The position numbers and the translations under genes are program-made. A DNA stretch of 64,000 bases from Hyperoodon ampullatus (Eukaryota; Chordata; Mammalia; Artiodactyla; Ziphiidae), in the NCBI GenBank assembly GCA_949752795.1, contig OX457058.1, forward strand, positions 168,952,223 through 169,016,222. The letters are read 5' to 3'. Shown in pieces: positions 1-12,519 of this stretch. Numbering within the stretch: position 1 is the stretch's first letter; each line of letters begins with the position of its first letter. The notes under the pieces were generated by a model, which was not told where the DNA came from, did not search any database, and was given only the letters and a program-made list of their open reading frames with translations.

Positions 1-214
1 ATCCTGACTCGGGAGTAACAGTCCTCGGGGGGCTACACCCCTCTCCTCTTTGTCCTCCGAGACTCCAGGCCCTGCTACTAACTACCAGCTTCTGCCACGT
101 GCCTCCCACCCAAACTCCGGGCACGCTGTGGGACCAAGGAGAGGAGCTGAGAGCACCTGGGCGCCCAACTCTGGGCCACACCTGCTGCAGTGGGCAGGGC
201 CAGACCTTCCCCAC

Positions 215-345
215 ACCTCCGCCCGAGGTGATGACAACCGCGCATCACAGATGAGCAAACGACTCTGAGAGGGCCGGTGACTGCCCAGGCCGCACCAGTG
301 GGGCTGAGATTTCAGCCCAGGCTTGTCAGTGCCGAAGCCTGTTCT
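215..345 (-). mobile_element. MIR fragment
   Basis: Antisense MIR core: cacagatgagcaaacgactc, then gtgactgcccaggccgcacc and gctgagatttcagcccaggc. Confidence 0.6.
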
Positions 346-589
346 CTTCCATTACAATGTATCGCTGTTCTCAAAAGGGACAGGACTTTTGTTTCCTCAA
401 TAACCTCACAGGGCAGAGACTCCATGACTGAAGCAGGGATCTTGTCTGGACAATGCCATCGCCTGGACACCAGAGGGCACCCGGGGGCAGTGCCAGCTGG
501 CAGTGCAAGAGCAGCAGGGCCAGAGCCCACACTGCATCCATCGTGGCCTCGAGCCCTCCTCGTCAGGCCGGGAGCCGGATTCGGGAACC

Positions 590-785
590 ACTGGCTAAGA
601 ATCCACCCAGATGGCATGGGTTCAAACCCCAGCTCTGTCCCTAGTAGCTCTGCGGCCTTAACCAACTAGATTCAGTGGATATCAGTATCCTCACCGCTAC
701 GGGGTGGTAACAGTAGTGCCTTTCTCACAGGGTCATCGTGAGGATTAAACCAGCTAATACAGTGCTTGGCATGCAGCTAGTGCTG
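590..785 (+). mobile_element. MIR SINE
   Basis: Contains gggttcaaaccccagctctg, catcgtgaggattaaaccag and acagtgcttggcatgcagc in MIR order. Confidence 0.75.
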
Positions 786-3700
786 CCGGGGTGCCACCTG
801 AGCACTGACAAAGTGGCCCTAGAGGAACGGTGACCTGCAGGCGCCACAACCCTGGCGACACAGGCGGACCTGGAGGCCAGGCCTTGACTCCAAGGCCCCT
901 CCCGCTCTCTCCCCTCCCACCCACGGCCCTCTGCAGCTCACCAAGGGCGGACAGCCGGCCCCCACCTCTGAGTGAGACCCCCCGACTCAACCACGCCCCC
1001 CACCCCGAGGCGGCTGCTCTGAGAGGATCGTGTCTCCCAGGCTCTACGGAATGTCATTTTCTCTTTGCTTGGTGTCTAGATTACTCCATTTCAATCCAGC
1101 CTCCAAACGGCCTGCAAGATAAGCCCTGATTAAATTCCCATAAAACCACAGGCAGAGACGCTCGATCTGCGGTGTGCACCCCCCGTCCCCAGGGAGGCCC
1201 GGCCTCCAGACGGCCATCTGTCACCCCCAGAGCGCATGTGTGGGAGCTGCCGGGGCAGCCACACCTCATCGGCAGCCGTCTCGGAAGGGCCTCTGAGCCC
1301 TTTGCCCTGTGGCCTGAAACCCTCCACCACCTGCTGCTCCCAGGGCCAAGGACACAAACCCACAATCTCCAATCACAGCCCAGCTTTCTCGCCCATTGCT
1401 CCGGCCAGTTCAGGAGCCGGCTAGAGCCTTGCCCAGGATCACTGGCCTAGGGTGGCAGAGCCAGGCCTCGGTCTCGGGGCTTCCACCTCAAAACCCCGGC
1501 CCTATGCAGCAAAGCAGGTGCCCACGAGAGAAGAGGCCTGCAGATGCGTGTCCAGCAATCTTGGCTGGCGACGCAGCCTCCCACTCCCCACAAGCCGGCA
1601 GCAGGCAGTGGTCAACTTCTGGGAGGCTCCTGTACTTGGTTTGAATTGGATCCAGGTTCAGTGCCATTTCTGCCTCTGGCTAAAGGGTGTGGGTGCAGCC
1701 CCGCCCAGAAGCAATCACCTGTTAGGGAAACCTGTGGCCCAGGCACTCTGGGGCGGATCACTCCGTCGCCTACTGACCTCATGTTGTATAAGCTTTTATG
1801 TGGAAGGAACATGCTGCTGAGGCCACCCACCCTGGCCAGCTGGAAGGGGAAAGGTCATTCCAAGAGCCATTCACCCATGGATGCCGCAGGCAGGAACCCA
1901 CTCCCGGGAGGGGAAGGCGGACAGCTACTTGTGCCCCAAACTCATCCCCCCCATTCTGCCATGGTGACGGGGCTCCCAAATGTTGGCTGGCCACATGGTT
2001 GCCCAGAATAAAGACCACTTTCCCCGATTCCCTTGCAGCTCAGTTTGTAACTCGGTTCTGACCACTGAGGTATGAAAGAGCATCACTGTAGCTTCCAGAA
2101 TTTTTCCTTAAAAGACACCCAGGGCTGTTTCCCTTTGCTTCCTTTTTCTTAGTCCCCTCTCCATCCTAACGTCTAGACTGTAGATGTGGTGGTTGGAGTT
2201 TCAGCACCACCTTGGACCAGGAGGGCCACGCCAGAAGAACAACGAGCTGGGGGAAGCCTAGGTCCCCGCCATCACTCGCCAGCACTGGCCAGCCTTCCTC
2301 TGGGCTTTTAAGTGAGAGAGAAATGAAGTCCATCTCATTTAATCCACCCTCCAGGTCTCTGCTATGGCAGCAACTTTGAAAGCGGGTTTCAGACTGACGC
2401 GTCTGCAGCCGGAAAGACCCTCTGCCTCCCCTCCAGGCTCTGAATTAGGAAAAGATAAGCTCTGGGAGCGTGGAACTGAGATGGCGCCAACCACACAGAG
2501 CCGCCCAGGTCCTCAGACAGGTGAGGCTGGGAGCTCCGGGCAGCAGGCCTCACCTGTCCCCCACAGCGGATGCTCTGTGCAGCGACGGATGGCCCGAGCG
2601 TGGACCCTCGGTCCAAGGGCTCTGCCTGTTAGCCCTGGGAGACCCTCCTCATGTGTCACAGCCCACCAGCCCACCCCCAGTGCAGAGCAGGGAGCCCTGG
2701 CACCTCCCTGCAGCAGCCTCACCCACTGCCCTGTCTTCTGTGCAGCCACCAAGGCTCTCTGAGGACAGGGAGAGCCACGTTGGCACAGGGGTGGCGACGA
2801 CTCCAGGAGTTTCTGCCAAGCCCCTTCTCCCAACCCAAAAGCGGTGTCACCTGGACTGCTGTACCTGAGGAACTGAAAGGGTAATTACGGCCCTTTACAG
2901 CAGGCCTAACAGGGCTGCGAGCCTCCAGGAACCGCAGGAGTGCGGCAGGGGAGCGCCAGGGATGCGCTTCCCAGAGCAGGTTCTCTGCATCCGCGCCAGG
3001 AGGAGCCTCGCCTCTGGGAGGGTGGGAGGTGGGAGCCAGCAGTGCTTCCGCACGTACCGCCCCGGGTGGGCAGGAAAGGGCTCCAGGAAGTCCCAGCCTC
3101 TGCCTGCCCTCCTGGAAGAATACCAGCCCGGCTCGGCGTGCACGATAAGGAAAACCCAGGGTGCAGCGGTCACGGCCCACCCACACAATTCCTGCTGGCC
3201 CAGGACCAAGCCGGTCTTGAGAGTTTGGTCAACAAGTTCTCACTGGGCCCCCTAGCAGGCAGCCCCCAAGCTGACCTCACCTGGGTTGGAGCTGAGTGGG
3301 GTCTGGCTGTGTCCCCGATGGGGGCCAGTCACCAGCCCCTCACACCTGTGGCTGGGTGGGAGGTCACCCTCACAACAGTAACGACCATCAAAATCTACCT
3401 CTAGGCTGCGTCTGCACCGCCTGTCTAAAATGTATTCTCATCTCCTCACTCACCAGCTTCCACACCTTCAAAGGCTGCTCTCGAATGGAGGTCCCAACTG
3501 CCCAAGGTGTTCGAAGTCCCTGCTCTGACCCATGGTCTGCAAGTCCACACAAGCACCCCACTTCAGCTCCCTCCCTGCTTTGCTCATACCCCCGCCCTGT
3601 CTGGGAGGCTTTCGTCCCCTCAGTACTCACCCCCCAGGGACAACCCTGCTTCCTGTGCGCCCTGCAGTCCAGCCCGCTGAACAAGCATGCTCACACTCTA

Positions 3701-4334
3701 GGCCTGGGCTCACCCTTGACCCCAGCCCTGATTCTCTACCCATGAAAATGGAGACAGACTCCAAGATCCAATCCAGATGCCTCAGCGCTTTCCAGTGTAA
3801 CAGGAGCAGGAACAGTGGCTCCCATTCCTGGGTGACCCCATACTGTCATCTCCTGTCCCTTCGCAAATAGTTGGCATCTAACACACACACTTACTGGGAA
3901 GAGGTGGATTTCCTTTCCAGAACCAATGTTCAGCCAAAACATCACTATAGACCTTCCTTCTCATCTGGGGGCTCTGGTTCAACCCAGGGAAGGAATGCAA
4001 AGGGAACGGAAGTTGACGCGGTCACTGACCACTCCAGACCCAAGGATGGGAGGATGCTAGCATGTTGAAAAACCCTGCCTGCTTTGGGGCCCCCCAGGAT
4101 GTCATGTCCATGTTGTCTCCTGGTGACGGCCAGGCACCCAGGGCAAAATGCCTCAAGACCTCTTCCAGGACAGCCAGGTCCACCAGCCAGCTCTTGCACA
4201 GAGCAGGTTCCTTAGAGAACCAAGCACTCACCAATTCTCCTGACCAGGGTCCATGACTGCATCCATGCCAGGTGCTTGCTAGATCCAGGGCCCTCTGACT
4301 ATGGACATGAAAGTCAAGCTTAGGGGTTAGGAGC

Positions 4335-4550
4335 TGGGGAGCCTGAGTCAGAGAGACGTGGCTAGATTCTAGCTCTGCAGCTTACAGGCTTGTGTGATGC
4401 TGGCACACCTGTTAACCTCCCAGAGCCTCCTCTGCAAAACAGGGAGGATGGATGATCTGGCCCACCTTCATAAGCACCAGAAGAGAGAGTGTAAGAAGAA
4501 GGCTTAGCCCAGTGCTGGGCACACAGCACGTACCCAATAAATCCTGCTCT
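4335..4550 (+). mobile_element. MIR SINE
   Basis: Contains attctagctctgcagcttac, ctgttaacctcccagagcct and cccagtgctgggcacacagc with a final ccaataaatcc. Confidence 0.75.
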
Positions 4551-5449
4551 TATTATTCCCATGCTGGTCCTGTGAGCCAAAGCACCCACCGGTCCAACCA
4601 TCACGTGAACAACACCTGCGGCCAAGTCACCATCCAGGTCAGGGTTCAAGGCAGCCCCTTTAGGTCACACACATGTGGCCTGGATGGCAGGAAAAAGGGC
4701 TGCCTTTCCTGCCTCTAAGATGGATTCTCACGCAGCCCCAAGGCCCAGGCAAAGCACTTTCTCTTAAAGTTAAATAAGAACTCTCAGCAGGGAACGCCTG
4801 GACCAGGGGGGCGAACTAGGAGGTTACTGTTAACGTGAATCTTTCCAAAAAGCCCTTCTCACATAAACAAACACCTTGGAAAGGCAGTCTGACTTCTCTG
4901 GAGCTGCCCTGCCCTGGGACGTAGGGAGGATGAGTCCTCAGGGGCAGGGGCCCGCAGCTGGCAGGAGACGCTCCCGCAGCTGAGACGGAGGCTCCCGCCT
5001 GCGAGAACAGAGCGTACCCCGCAAGGTCCAGCCACCACATTACATATCTCCATGTGTTTGATGAAAGGCCCTTCAATTTCTCTGTTTGTCTCTTTTGCCC
5101 GGTTACATAACTCCACCCGCCCGCCCGCCGCTGAGCTATTCTACACACACTTCTGCTCTCTAACCACTGTGTTATCTGGATACTTCATCACCACTCGTGG
5201 GTTTAAGACAACAAAACTTGACGTGGTTGGAGCCAGTCTCCCAAAGAGAGCACCCTAGGGCTTTTACTTCCGAACTCTGCTGGTCACAGAGGGAGAAGGA
5301 AAGGCCCTCCCCAGAACGTACAGCTGCTTCCTGTGTCAAAGCGCTTAAAAAGACTGGACCCCCGTCCCTCCTCCCACCCCACGCAATGACCACCTTGTGT
5401 CCATGAGGTGGGCCGACTGCCACGGATGCTGAGCCACTCACGCCCGTAC

Positions 5450-5567
5450 CTTTCATGTAGGCCTCGATCTTCCGGATGAGCTCGTAGGACTTGGACCGGT
5501 CAAGCAGGGTTCGGATGGCGGGAAGGGGGTCCAGGACAATGGTCTCAGGGTGGGCATCAATGTATTC
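5450..5567 (-). CDS. ITPK1: ITPK1 internal coding exon (about residues 83-121)
   Basis: On the minus strand this exon encodes EYIDAHPETIVLDPLPAIRT then LLDRSKSYELIRKIEAYMK, 39 codons plus one base (G). It continues in frame from the exon at 28097-28222. The acceptor is a pyrimidine stretch ending ttcttctcag before 5567. The donor is ATGAAAG|gtacgg at 5450/5449, so the exit is phase 1. This is the linker into the ATP-grasp fold of ITPK1. The Arg of LLDR corresponds to human Arg106, an ATP-contacting residue. The last full codon is AAA (Lys), where I recall human ITPK1 having Glu121. This spot varies among mammals and precedes the DDRICSPP-like segment, which I could not find downstream in 1-5449. 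Identity is certain at family level, and other ATP-grasp kinases do not share this sequence. Confidence 0.96.
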
Positions 5568-5689
5568 CTGAGAAGAAAGAACACTCCTTCCGGTTAGAGA
5601 GGGAAGACTGACGCTGAAACGAGGGGGACACGCCAGATTTCAGCCCGCGTGCCACCCCCACATCCACCTCTCTGCTCTCCATCCCCCCA

Positions 5690-6115
5690 CCAGCCCTGAC
5701 TTCTGGTTGAGGCAACACCTGGTCTCAGGAAACCGCCCCAATGGGATCACATGACTTTGGTCAGACCAATCAGCATGTTCCACCTCCTGGGGCTGCTGGC
5801 TCAGGAGAGGACATGTGACCCGAGTCCATTCAATCAGAGGCAGGCTCAGCGCTGTTGTTGGAAATGCTGGGACAGGAGCACTCTCCCTCCCTGAGGACAA
5901 GAGGAAGCTGGGAGACCGGGCAGCTGGGAGCAGTCATCCTGGGATCTGACGGAGAGAGAGTGGATGGAGCCCAAACTCAAAATGGAGCCCAAAGTGAGAA
6001 AACAGGGCCGAGAAAAGGAGAACAACTCGGTTCTGGTCAGCTTGTTCAACTCCTGGATAAAGCCTCACCTGAAACCCGGTCTGCTCCACGGGTGGATTAT
6101 GCTCAATGAGTGGCC
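5690..6115 (+). repeat. Ancient interspersed repeat, family not assigned
   Basis: Contains cacatgactttggtcagacc, aatcagcatgttccacctc, gacatgtgacccgagtccat and gctgggagaccgggcagctg, a pattern I associate with a dispersed mammalian repeat but cannot name. A related sequence occurs at 57600-58345. Confidence 0.45.
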
Positions 6116-6657
6116 AGCACCCTGCACTGATAAGGGTTCTGAGGCAGGGCTGGGGAGAGTGGGATGCCAGGATGCAGTAGGTCTGTGGGAAGGTGATGAG
6201 ACACTCGCCATGGGGCAGCCACCCGGCCTGCAGGTGCTCACTCCAGTTAAGTGCTTATTAATACCCATTAGCTTCATGGTAGACCATGGAAGTGCAAGCA
6301 GAACTATGATAAGATTAGTCTTTAAGGAAGTTACAGTCTTCTTGGGGACATAACATTAAGGCACATGAGGAACAAGAAACCATTATCTGCAATGTAATTC
6401 AACAGAAGACAGAGCAAGATGTGTCCTGGAAAAGAACTCAAGGATCTTGGGCCGCCATGAGACACCTCTGTGACTCCAAGAGCTCCAAGTCACAACAGGG
6501 GGCTAGAGCAGCTTGTCAGGAAGACCAAGTAAATGAGACCATCCCCCTGGCTCTAAAACTCCAGGATTCTATGGACACAAATGGGGGATGCGGGAGTAAC
6601 AGGAGAGGGGCTCAGAGACAAGGCTGGGTGTAAGGAGGGCCATTCACGAGCTGCTGT

Positions 6658-7092
6658 TGTTACTGTGGGTTGAAGTGTGCACACCCACCCCCGGATCTGT
6701 TCAAGTCCTAACCCCCGTCCCTGTGAACTTGACCTTATTGGAAATGTCCTTACAGATGGAATCGAGTTAACATGCGGTTATACAGGATTCGGATGGACCC
6801 TCATCCATTGACTGGTATCTTCAAGACGAGGAAAATCTGGACACAGAGACACACAGGGAGAAGGCTGTGTGAAGGTGAAGACAGTGACCGAGCTCAGCCA
6901 CAAGGCAAGGATGGCCAAGGACCACCGGCCACCAGCAGATTTCCCGTCAGTCTCCAGAAGGAACCAATCCTGCAGACACCTTGATTTTAGACTTCCAGCC
7001 TCCTTAACTGTGAGAGAATGAATGTCCGTTGTTTTAGGCCACTTAGTTTGTGGTACTTTGTTACGGGAGCCCCAGGGAATAAATACACCAGC
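6658..7092 (+). mobile_element. LTR, ERVL-MaLR-like
   Basis: Starts near tgttactgtgggttgaagtg and contains gaccttattggaaatgtcct, gacttccagcctccttaact and ttagtttgtggtactttgtt, ending ggaataaatacaccag. It is the same class as the LTRs at 38299 and 57731. No clear target duplication was seen. Confidence 0.78.
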
Positions 7093-8079
7093 TTAATTCA
7101 CCCCTCCCCGCCCATTCCACAAGATCTGTCTGTGAGGTCAGCAGAGGCCAGGAGGAAAAGCCATAATGCTTCTCTTCTAGTAAACCTTATCAGAAAAAAG
7201 AACGCTCCATTTGGGATTTTTTTTTTCCCCTGGTGAACCTATTTTGGTTCCTAGTAATCATTTTTAAGAGCTCTCGACACAAAAGCCAGAGATTCGTATC
7301 TACGTCTCTGCAATCTGTTCCCGCCTTGTGTTTCATACCAAAGTAGTAGCTGATTATGAGCTCACTGGTGGCTTTTTCTCTGGATGTTTAAAAGAAGTCT
7401 CCGTCCCTGAGGGGTGGCCAGTGCACACATCTGGGGAGGCCTTCTTCCCGTCCTCACACCTGTGAACTCCACAGGGCCTACACGTTCTCGCCGCAGAAGG
7501 TCCTCTCCCAGCACGTGCATCTGCAGACCCAAGTGCAGAACAGAAGCTGCCTTCGCGGCTTCCTCCTCCTCCTGAGAGCCTGGCCCGCTGCCCTGCTCAT
7601 ACAGAACAAGCAGGCAGCTGATGCAGGAGGGCCCACGTCTGGCACCCCCAGGGGACGTGGGATCGAGGTGAGAGATGTCTGTAAGGAAAGTCTATCCAAG
7701 GATATAACTTGGATAGGTTCTCTCTCCTACAGCCTCACTTCAGGGTACCGAACCTCTCTGCTGCGGGCTCCCCAGAGGCAACTCTCCCCATCGGCGCTGT
7801 TCCTTTACCGGAGCTTGTTCCTTTGAACCAGATCTACGCTGCCACAAGAGCATGTCATTCGTGAGACACCAAGATCGACATATACGACCGAAATCATGTT
7901 CATGTCCTCATGTTAAAAGGTCATCCACTCAACACACTTCACAGCATCCACAGCGCTCAGGGCATCGTGCAGGGTGCAAACAACACTGGACGAATGACAG
8001 CCTTCTAGGTTTTCCCCTACCGGATCTGGCCAATGAATTCACGTTCTGGGCTATGAATTGAAAGCACTGCAGTGCCCTC

Positions 8080-8151
8080 ACCACCCCCTGCCAGGAAACA
8101 GTGCAGTACAGAGGGAAGAACAGGGGACTGAGAGTCAAGAAACCCAGTCTC
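8080..8151 (+). mobile_element. MIR fragment (left) split by a CHR SINE
   Basis: A MIR-like head, including gaacaggggactgagagtca, precedes the CHR insertion at 8152. Confidence 0.45.
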
Positions 8152-8344
8152 AGGGCTTCCCTGGTGGCGCAGTGGTTGAGAGTCCACCAGCCGATGCAGG
8201 GGACATGGGTTCGTGCCCCGGTCCAGGAGGAGCCCACATGCTGCAGAGCGGTTGGGCCTGTGAGCCATGGCCACTGAGCCTGCGCGTCTGGAGCCTGTGC
8301 TCCGCAACGGAAGAGGCCACAACAGTGAGAGGCCCGCGTACCAC

Positions 8345-8370
<26 letters not shown>
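8152..8370 (+). mobile_element. CHR-type tRNA-derived SINE
   Basis: Full-length young cetacean SINE. It has the head gggcttccctggtggcgcag, a promoter B-box-like gggttcgtgccccgg, the 3' motif gtgagaggcccgcgtacc and a long poly(A). A perfect 12 bp target duplication, aaacccagtctc, lies at 8140-8151 and 8371-8382. It appears to have landed inside an old MIR (about 8100-8480). Confidence 0.95.
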
Positions 8371-8375
<5 letters not shown>

Positions 8376-8382
8376 CAGTCTC

Positions 8383-8485
8383 CCACTGTGATCACCTTCC
8401 ACTGTCACCTTGGGCAAGCCATTTGGTTTCTCTCGTCTCGGTTTCCTTGTCTGTGACTTGCAAGTATAAGTTGGAGAAACCTAGG
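8383..8485 (+). mobile_element. MIR fragment (right) split by a CHR SINE
   Basis: Contains cttgggcaagccatttggtt and ctcggtttccttgtctgtg, MIR core sequence continuing after the SINE. Confidence 0.6.
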
Positions 8486-9584
8486 AGTAGTGTTTAGGAG
8501 GCACACTTCAAGGCCACACACGGGGCTGTTCTAGAACAGGACGGGCAGCCACTGGTAGAGGCATTACAGGTAACGGCAGGGACACACACAAGCTCACTGC
8601 TTTCCTTCAAAAGGAAGGCGACATCAGAGACGTTGCTTCGACGGGCTGGCCCAATTCTCCCCCAGCCACCAAGGTCCAGTAAACCATGACCCACCCTCAA
8701 ATGTCCCCACCGCAGTACCGAGAAGAATGTCCACATGGTTGGCAGATAACACAAAGCTGGTTCTGGTTCCACTTTTGTGCATTAGGGCAGCGGCCTTTAT
8801 AGAGAGAACTCAGACTCATTAAGACGTGAATTGAAGCCAAAGAAGCTAGAAGAAACCAAAGGAGGGAAGATGTGACAAGCAGGCACCAACAAGCTTTTGA
8901 CCCAGGATGAAAGCATCAGAATTAACAGAAGAATTATTCCTAAACATGATCTCTTTTGGGACAAGGACAGAGAGGGCAAAGAAAGAGTTTTTCCAATCAC
9001 CCCATTATCCACAAGCGGATTTTCTTCCAAGCCTTTCAGTTTATCTATTGTATCGCAGGCTTCATGCATTTTTCACAGGTCTCTTAGAATTACCAAACAA
9101 ATTGCTGGAAGGGTGAGCGCCCTCTTACCATTTTATCACCACCACTCAAGGAAGAAAGGCCCAAACCGTCTCCATGGCAAATGGTAAACACATGTTCTGT
9201 TAGACAGCCTGCCTCGAAACACCTAGAAAGGGATCCTGGAAGTTAACATGGAAGAGTCTGGCTTTAAGCAGCTAAAGCAAGAGAAACGCAGAGATATATA
9301 GCTCGGGGTCAGCAGGGCCAGGAAGAAGTCTAGGGAATACTGACAAAGGGGCACAGATGGGCCAGATGCCCCCACCCCCCAAGGCCCATGGGGTGATGAT
9401 GCCAAGAGGGGCACCGGGCCCTCTGCTGGGCTGGGGAGGATGGGCAGGGTTCAAGTTTTCCCCACTGAGAATCTGAGCCGAATGAGAGATGAACCGAGAT
9501 GAACATGAGAGATACCATTTCCTCTGCAGTTCCAGGTATGGCCAGGAAAGGAGCAGGAGTGGGACACAAGGATTTGCTCTCAGC

Positions 9585-9763
9585 TAACAGAAAATGCAGG
9601 TGGGAGTCCCAAGTTCAAATCCTGCCTCTGCCACCTTATGTCTGTGAAGGAGAAACTGGAATTAATCTCTGACATTCCATTTCCTGTGTATAAACGTACA
9701 TTTTGAATAAAACCTATCTCAGGGAGCTGCCATGGACAACGAGGAGATGACAGTGACAGATAT
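9585..9763 (+). mobile_element. MIR fragment
   Basis: Contains agttcaaatcctgcctctgc followed by diverged MIR sequence. It runs up to the older tRNA-SINE at 9779. Confidence 0.55.
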
Positions 9764-9778
9764 GAAAAGAGTTGGTAG

Positions 9779-9925
9779 GGGGAGTTCCCTGGTGGTCTAA
9801 TGGTTAGGACTCAGCTCTTTCACTGCCGTGGCCCAGGTTCAATCCCTGGTTGGGGAACTGAGATCCTGAAAGCTGCACAGTGCAGCCAATATAAATTTTT
9901 TAAAAAGAAAGAAAGAAAAAAAAAA
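9779..9925 (+). mobile_element. Older tRNA-derived SINE (Bov-tA/CHR-related)
   Basis: Contains gagttccctggtggtctaat and a tRNA-like gttcaatccctggttgggga, followed by an A-rich tail with gaaa repeats. A 15 bp target duplication gaaaagagttggtag is perfect at 9764-9778 and 9926-9940. It is shorter than the CHR copies and of a different subfamily. Confidence 0.9.
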
Positions 9926-10264
9926 GAAAAGAGTTGGTAGATACAAAAACAAAAAGGATTCTCATGGTTCTGAAGCACATGGACTCTTAGGGCCCAACCC
10001 TACCTAAGATCTCTGAGCCTGTTGTACCCTGCCCTGCCTGGCAGAGATGGGGGCAGGAGCAACCAGAGCATGACACGATCCCCGGCCCAGGGCAGCCGAG
10101 GCTGCAGCGAGCAATCCTCTGCGGACAGCTCAGGTCCTGACAGAGCCCAGCTGCAGTTGGCCAGCCCGCTCCTCACAGGGAAGCAGGAAAGGCACCCAGT
10201 ATCCACCCCCGGATCCTCAGGAGGTAATAGGGCTCTGGCCCACTCCCCCAGAACACCGCAGGTC

Positions 10265-10432
10265 TCTTTCTAGGAAGTGGTAGCACAGGGAACTATATTC
10301 AATATCCTGTGATAGACTATAATGGAAAAGAATACTAAAGAATATATATATATGCAACTGAATCACTTTGCTGTACATCAGAGATCAACACAACACTGTA
10401 AATCAATTTATACTTCAATTAAAAAAGAAAAA
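10265..10432 (+). mobile_element. L1 3' end fragment
   Basis: Short 5'-truncated L1 3' UTR: tagcacagggaactatattc, then gaatcactttgctgtac and tatacttcaattaaaaaag. This resembles the terminal sequence of cetartiodactyl L1. Confidence 0.85.
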
Positions 10433-10494
10433 GTGGTGACTCATTTTTCAGAGATGTGTACTAAAACAATTTACAGATTAAATATGATGTCTAG

Positions 10495-10778
10495 GGCTTC
10501 CCTGGTGGCGCAGTGGTTGAGAGTCCGCTTGCCAATGCAGGGGACAAGGGTTCGAGCCCTGGTCTGGGAGGATCCCACATGCCGCAGAGCAACTAGGCCC
10601 ATGAGCCACAACTGCTGAGCCTGCGTGTCTGGAGCCTGTGCTCCGCAACAACAGAGGCCCGCACTCCGCGATGAAGAGTGGCCCCCACTTGCCACAACTA
10701 GAGAAAGCCCTCGCACAGAAACGAAGACCCAACACAGCCAAAAATAAATAAATAAACAAATGTGGGTTAAAAAAAAAA
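10495..10778 (+). mobile_element. Long CHR-type (CHR-2-like) SINE
   Basis: It has the same head as the other CHR elements but carries the longer 3' body (gccacaactagagaaagccc, then acgaagacccaacacagcc), followed by an (AAAT)n and poly(A) tail. The 11 bp target duplication atgatgtctag is perfect at 10484-10494 and 10779-10789. Confidence 0.94.
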
Positions 10779-11119
10779 ATGATGTCTAGCATCTGCTTCA
10801 CAATAACCGGGCACAGGGAAAAAAGTAGGTGAGGCACAGGTGAAAGCACAGCGGCCACAAATTGCTGACTCGTGAAGCTGGGTGATGGACGGGGGAGTGC
10901 ATCGCAGCATCCTCTCGAGCATTTTTTAATTTTCCAAAACAAAAAGTCTGGGGGGAAATGGAGGGAGTGGGGGAAGTAACGAGGTCCTCCCTTTCTTCAA
11001 CTCCCTGCACCCACAACTGTGCCAGAAATGAGTCCGAACAGCAACACTATCTTTCAGGAAGAAGCAGGAGGCCGCCACCCAGATGGGAAACACAATGAGA
11101 GTGACTCATGGTAAAGATG

Positions 11120-11235
11120 ATAATAAATAATCATAATTGATAATAATTTAGAACAACAGCAGCTACCATTTACCCAGGACTGGCTACATGCACGCCACTG
11201 GGTAAAGCGGTTTGCAAGTACTATTTCTTTTAACA
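11120..11235 (-). mobile_element. MIR fragment
   Basis: Contains agcagctaccatttacccag and actgggtaaagcggtttgca, the 3' part of MIR in antisense. Confidence 0.6.
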
Positions 11236-11764
11236 TAAAAATCCTAGGAGGTAAGAGCTAAAACTATAAATCTCTTAGAAAAACACACTGGTGTCAAGTC
11301 TTTGTGACCTTGGATTAGACAATGGTTTCTCAGGTATGATACCAAAAGTACAAGCAAGAAAAAATAGATAAACCGGGCATCATCAACAGCAGGAGCTTAT
11401 GTGGGTCCAGGAGGCCACCTGCCTTGGACCTGGTGCTCTGGAGTGAGGGAGTGCCCGGGCACGGCCTCACCTCATCACGCTTGGGACCCAGCAGCTGGAA
11501 GGCTGCCTGCTGGGCTGTGTGCCCCTGAGAGCCCAGCTGGGCACAGCCTAGCCTCTAACCCCGACGGCAGGACTGGAAATTCAGGTTTGATGGACGGCTC
11601 TGGAAATCTACGCCTGGGGGTGGGGGGGAGGGGAGCTAGGATGCAGGAAGGGCCACCACACAGCCCCGTCTCCTCTCTGGGCCTCAGCTTCCTCTCCTGT
11701 CAAGTGAAGGCCAATGCTGGGAAGAGGTCTCACGCGTAGGAAGGAGCTGGAGGCCGCCAGACCC

Positions 11765-11850
11765 GCGTAAATTCCTGCTCTCCCCACTTGCTGTGTGCGG
11801 CCTCTGTAAGCCTCAGTCCTCATCTGTCCACAACTCAGGAGGGCAGGTCT
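11765..11850 (+). mobile_element. MIR fragment
   Basis: Contains ctccccacttgctgtgtgcg and aagcctcagtcctcatctgt, MIR core order. Confidence 0.5.
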
Positions 11851-12519
11851 AGAATAGGAAACAGGACCGAAGCCTGGGGCCAGCGGTGGGAGGAGAATGG
11901 AGAGGATGGGAGCTACCTGGACCTCCCAAGAACGAGCAGAGTCTCCTACTGGGTCTCTGGGTGGCCGGCTGTTTGAAAGATGTCTTCGTGGGTTCACATC
12001 CAGCAGGCGCTTATGCAAGCCCCACAGCGGGAGCGAGCCTGATGCCCTGTTCATGGGGTGCTGTCAATCTCCGGCGAAGGCAGGGCAGGGAACAGCACGG
12101 CGAACGCTAGCTAACAAGGAGCACGTGCAGGGCTGGGTGAGCTAAGCACCGGCTCCCGGCCAAGCGCTCTGCAAGTTAACCTGCAGCCTGGAGGGAGAAT
12201 TTCACCAAAATCCTGCTGGCCGGGACCAGTGGCGGGGGGTGGGGACCAGGTTGGAAGCCATTCATGGAATAGGGAATTGACAGCGCCCAGTTTGTTGGAG
12301 AAAGTCCATCTCTTGGTTTGGTAACTGGCTTCCTTCCCTCCAGTGGCCCTGTTCCCCACCCCGGGAAGAGAATGTCACGGGGCAGGACAGGAGCTCTGCA
12401 CTGGGAGTAGGAAGGGAGCCCACTGCCCAAGGCTGAGGAAGGAGAGGAAAAGGGCAGGGCAGAGCCAGGCAGGGCTGGGCTGGGCTCAGGGGAGCGGCAC
12501 TGCTCTTCATCGGGGGCTC

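Larger units (their letters stand above)
1..5449 (-). other. ITPK1: ITPK1 intron downstream of the residue 83-121 exon
   Basis: This is intron sequence after the donor at 5449. I saw no further ITPK1 exon and no other gene. It holds old MIR pieces (listed separately) and GC-rich sequence without recognisable repeats at about 800-4330 and 4560-5440. Open frames of up to 155 codons occur here on both strands. They are short, overlap each other and resemble no family I know, as expected by chance in GC-rich DNA. Confidence 0.8.

Noticed and set aside
6658..7092. Possible provirus
   Set aside because: Only an LTR-like sequence is present here and at the two related sites. No gag, pol or env sequence was seen nearby.
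8017..8456. Open frames over the CHR SINEs (for example containing MAHGPSRSAACG)
   Set aside because: The same peptide recurs at each SINE copy. It is a translation of the antisense SINE, not a gene.
10524..10580. tRNA gene suggested by the B-box-like ggttcgagccctg
   Set aside because: It lies in the tRNA-derived head of a SINE and lacks a complete cloverleaf.
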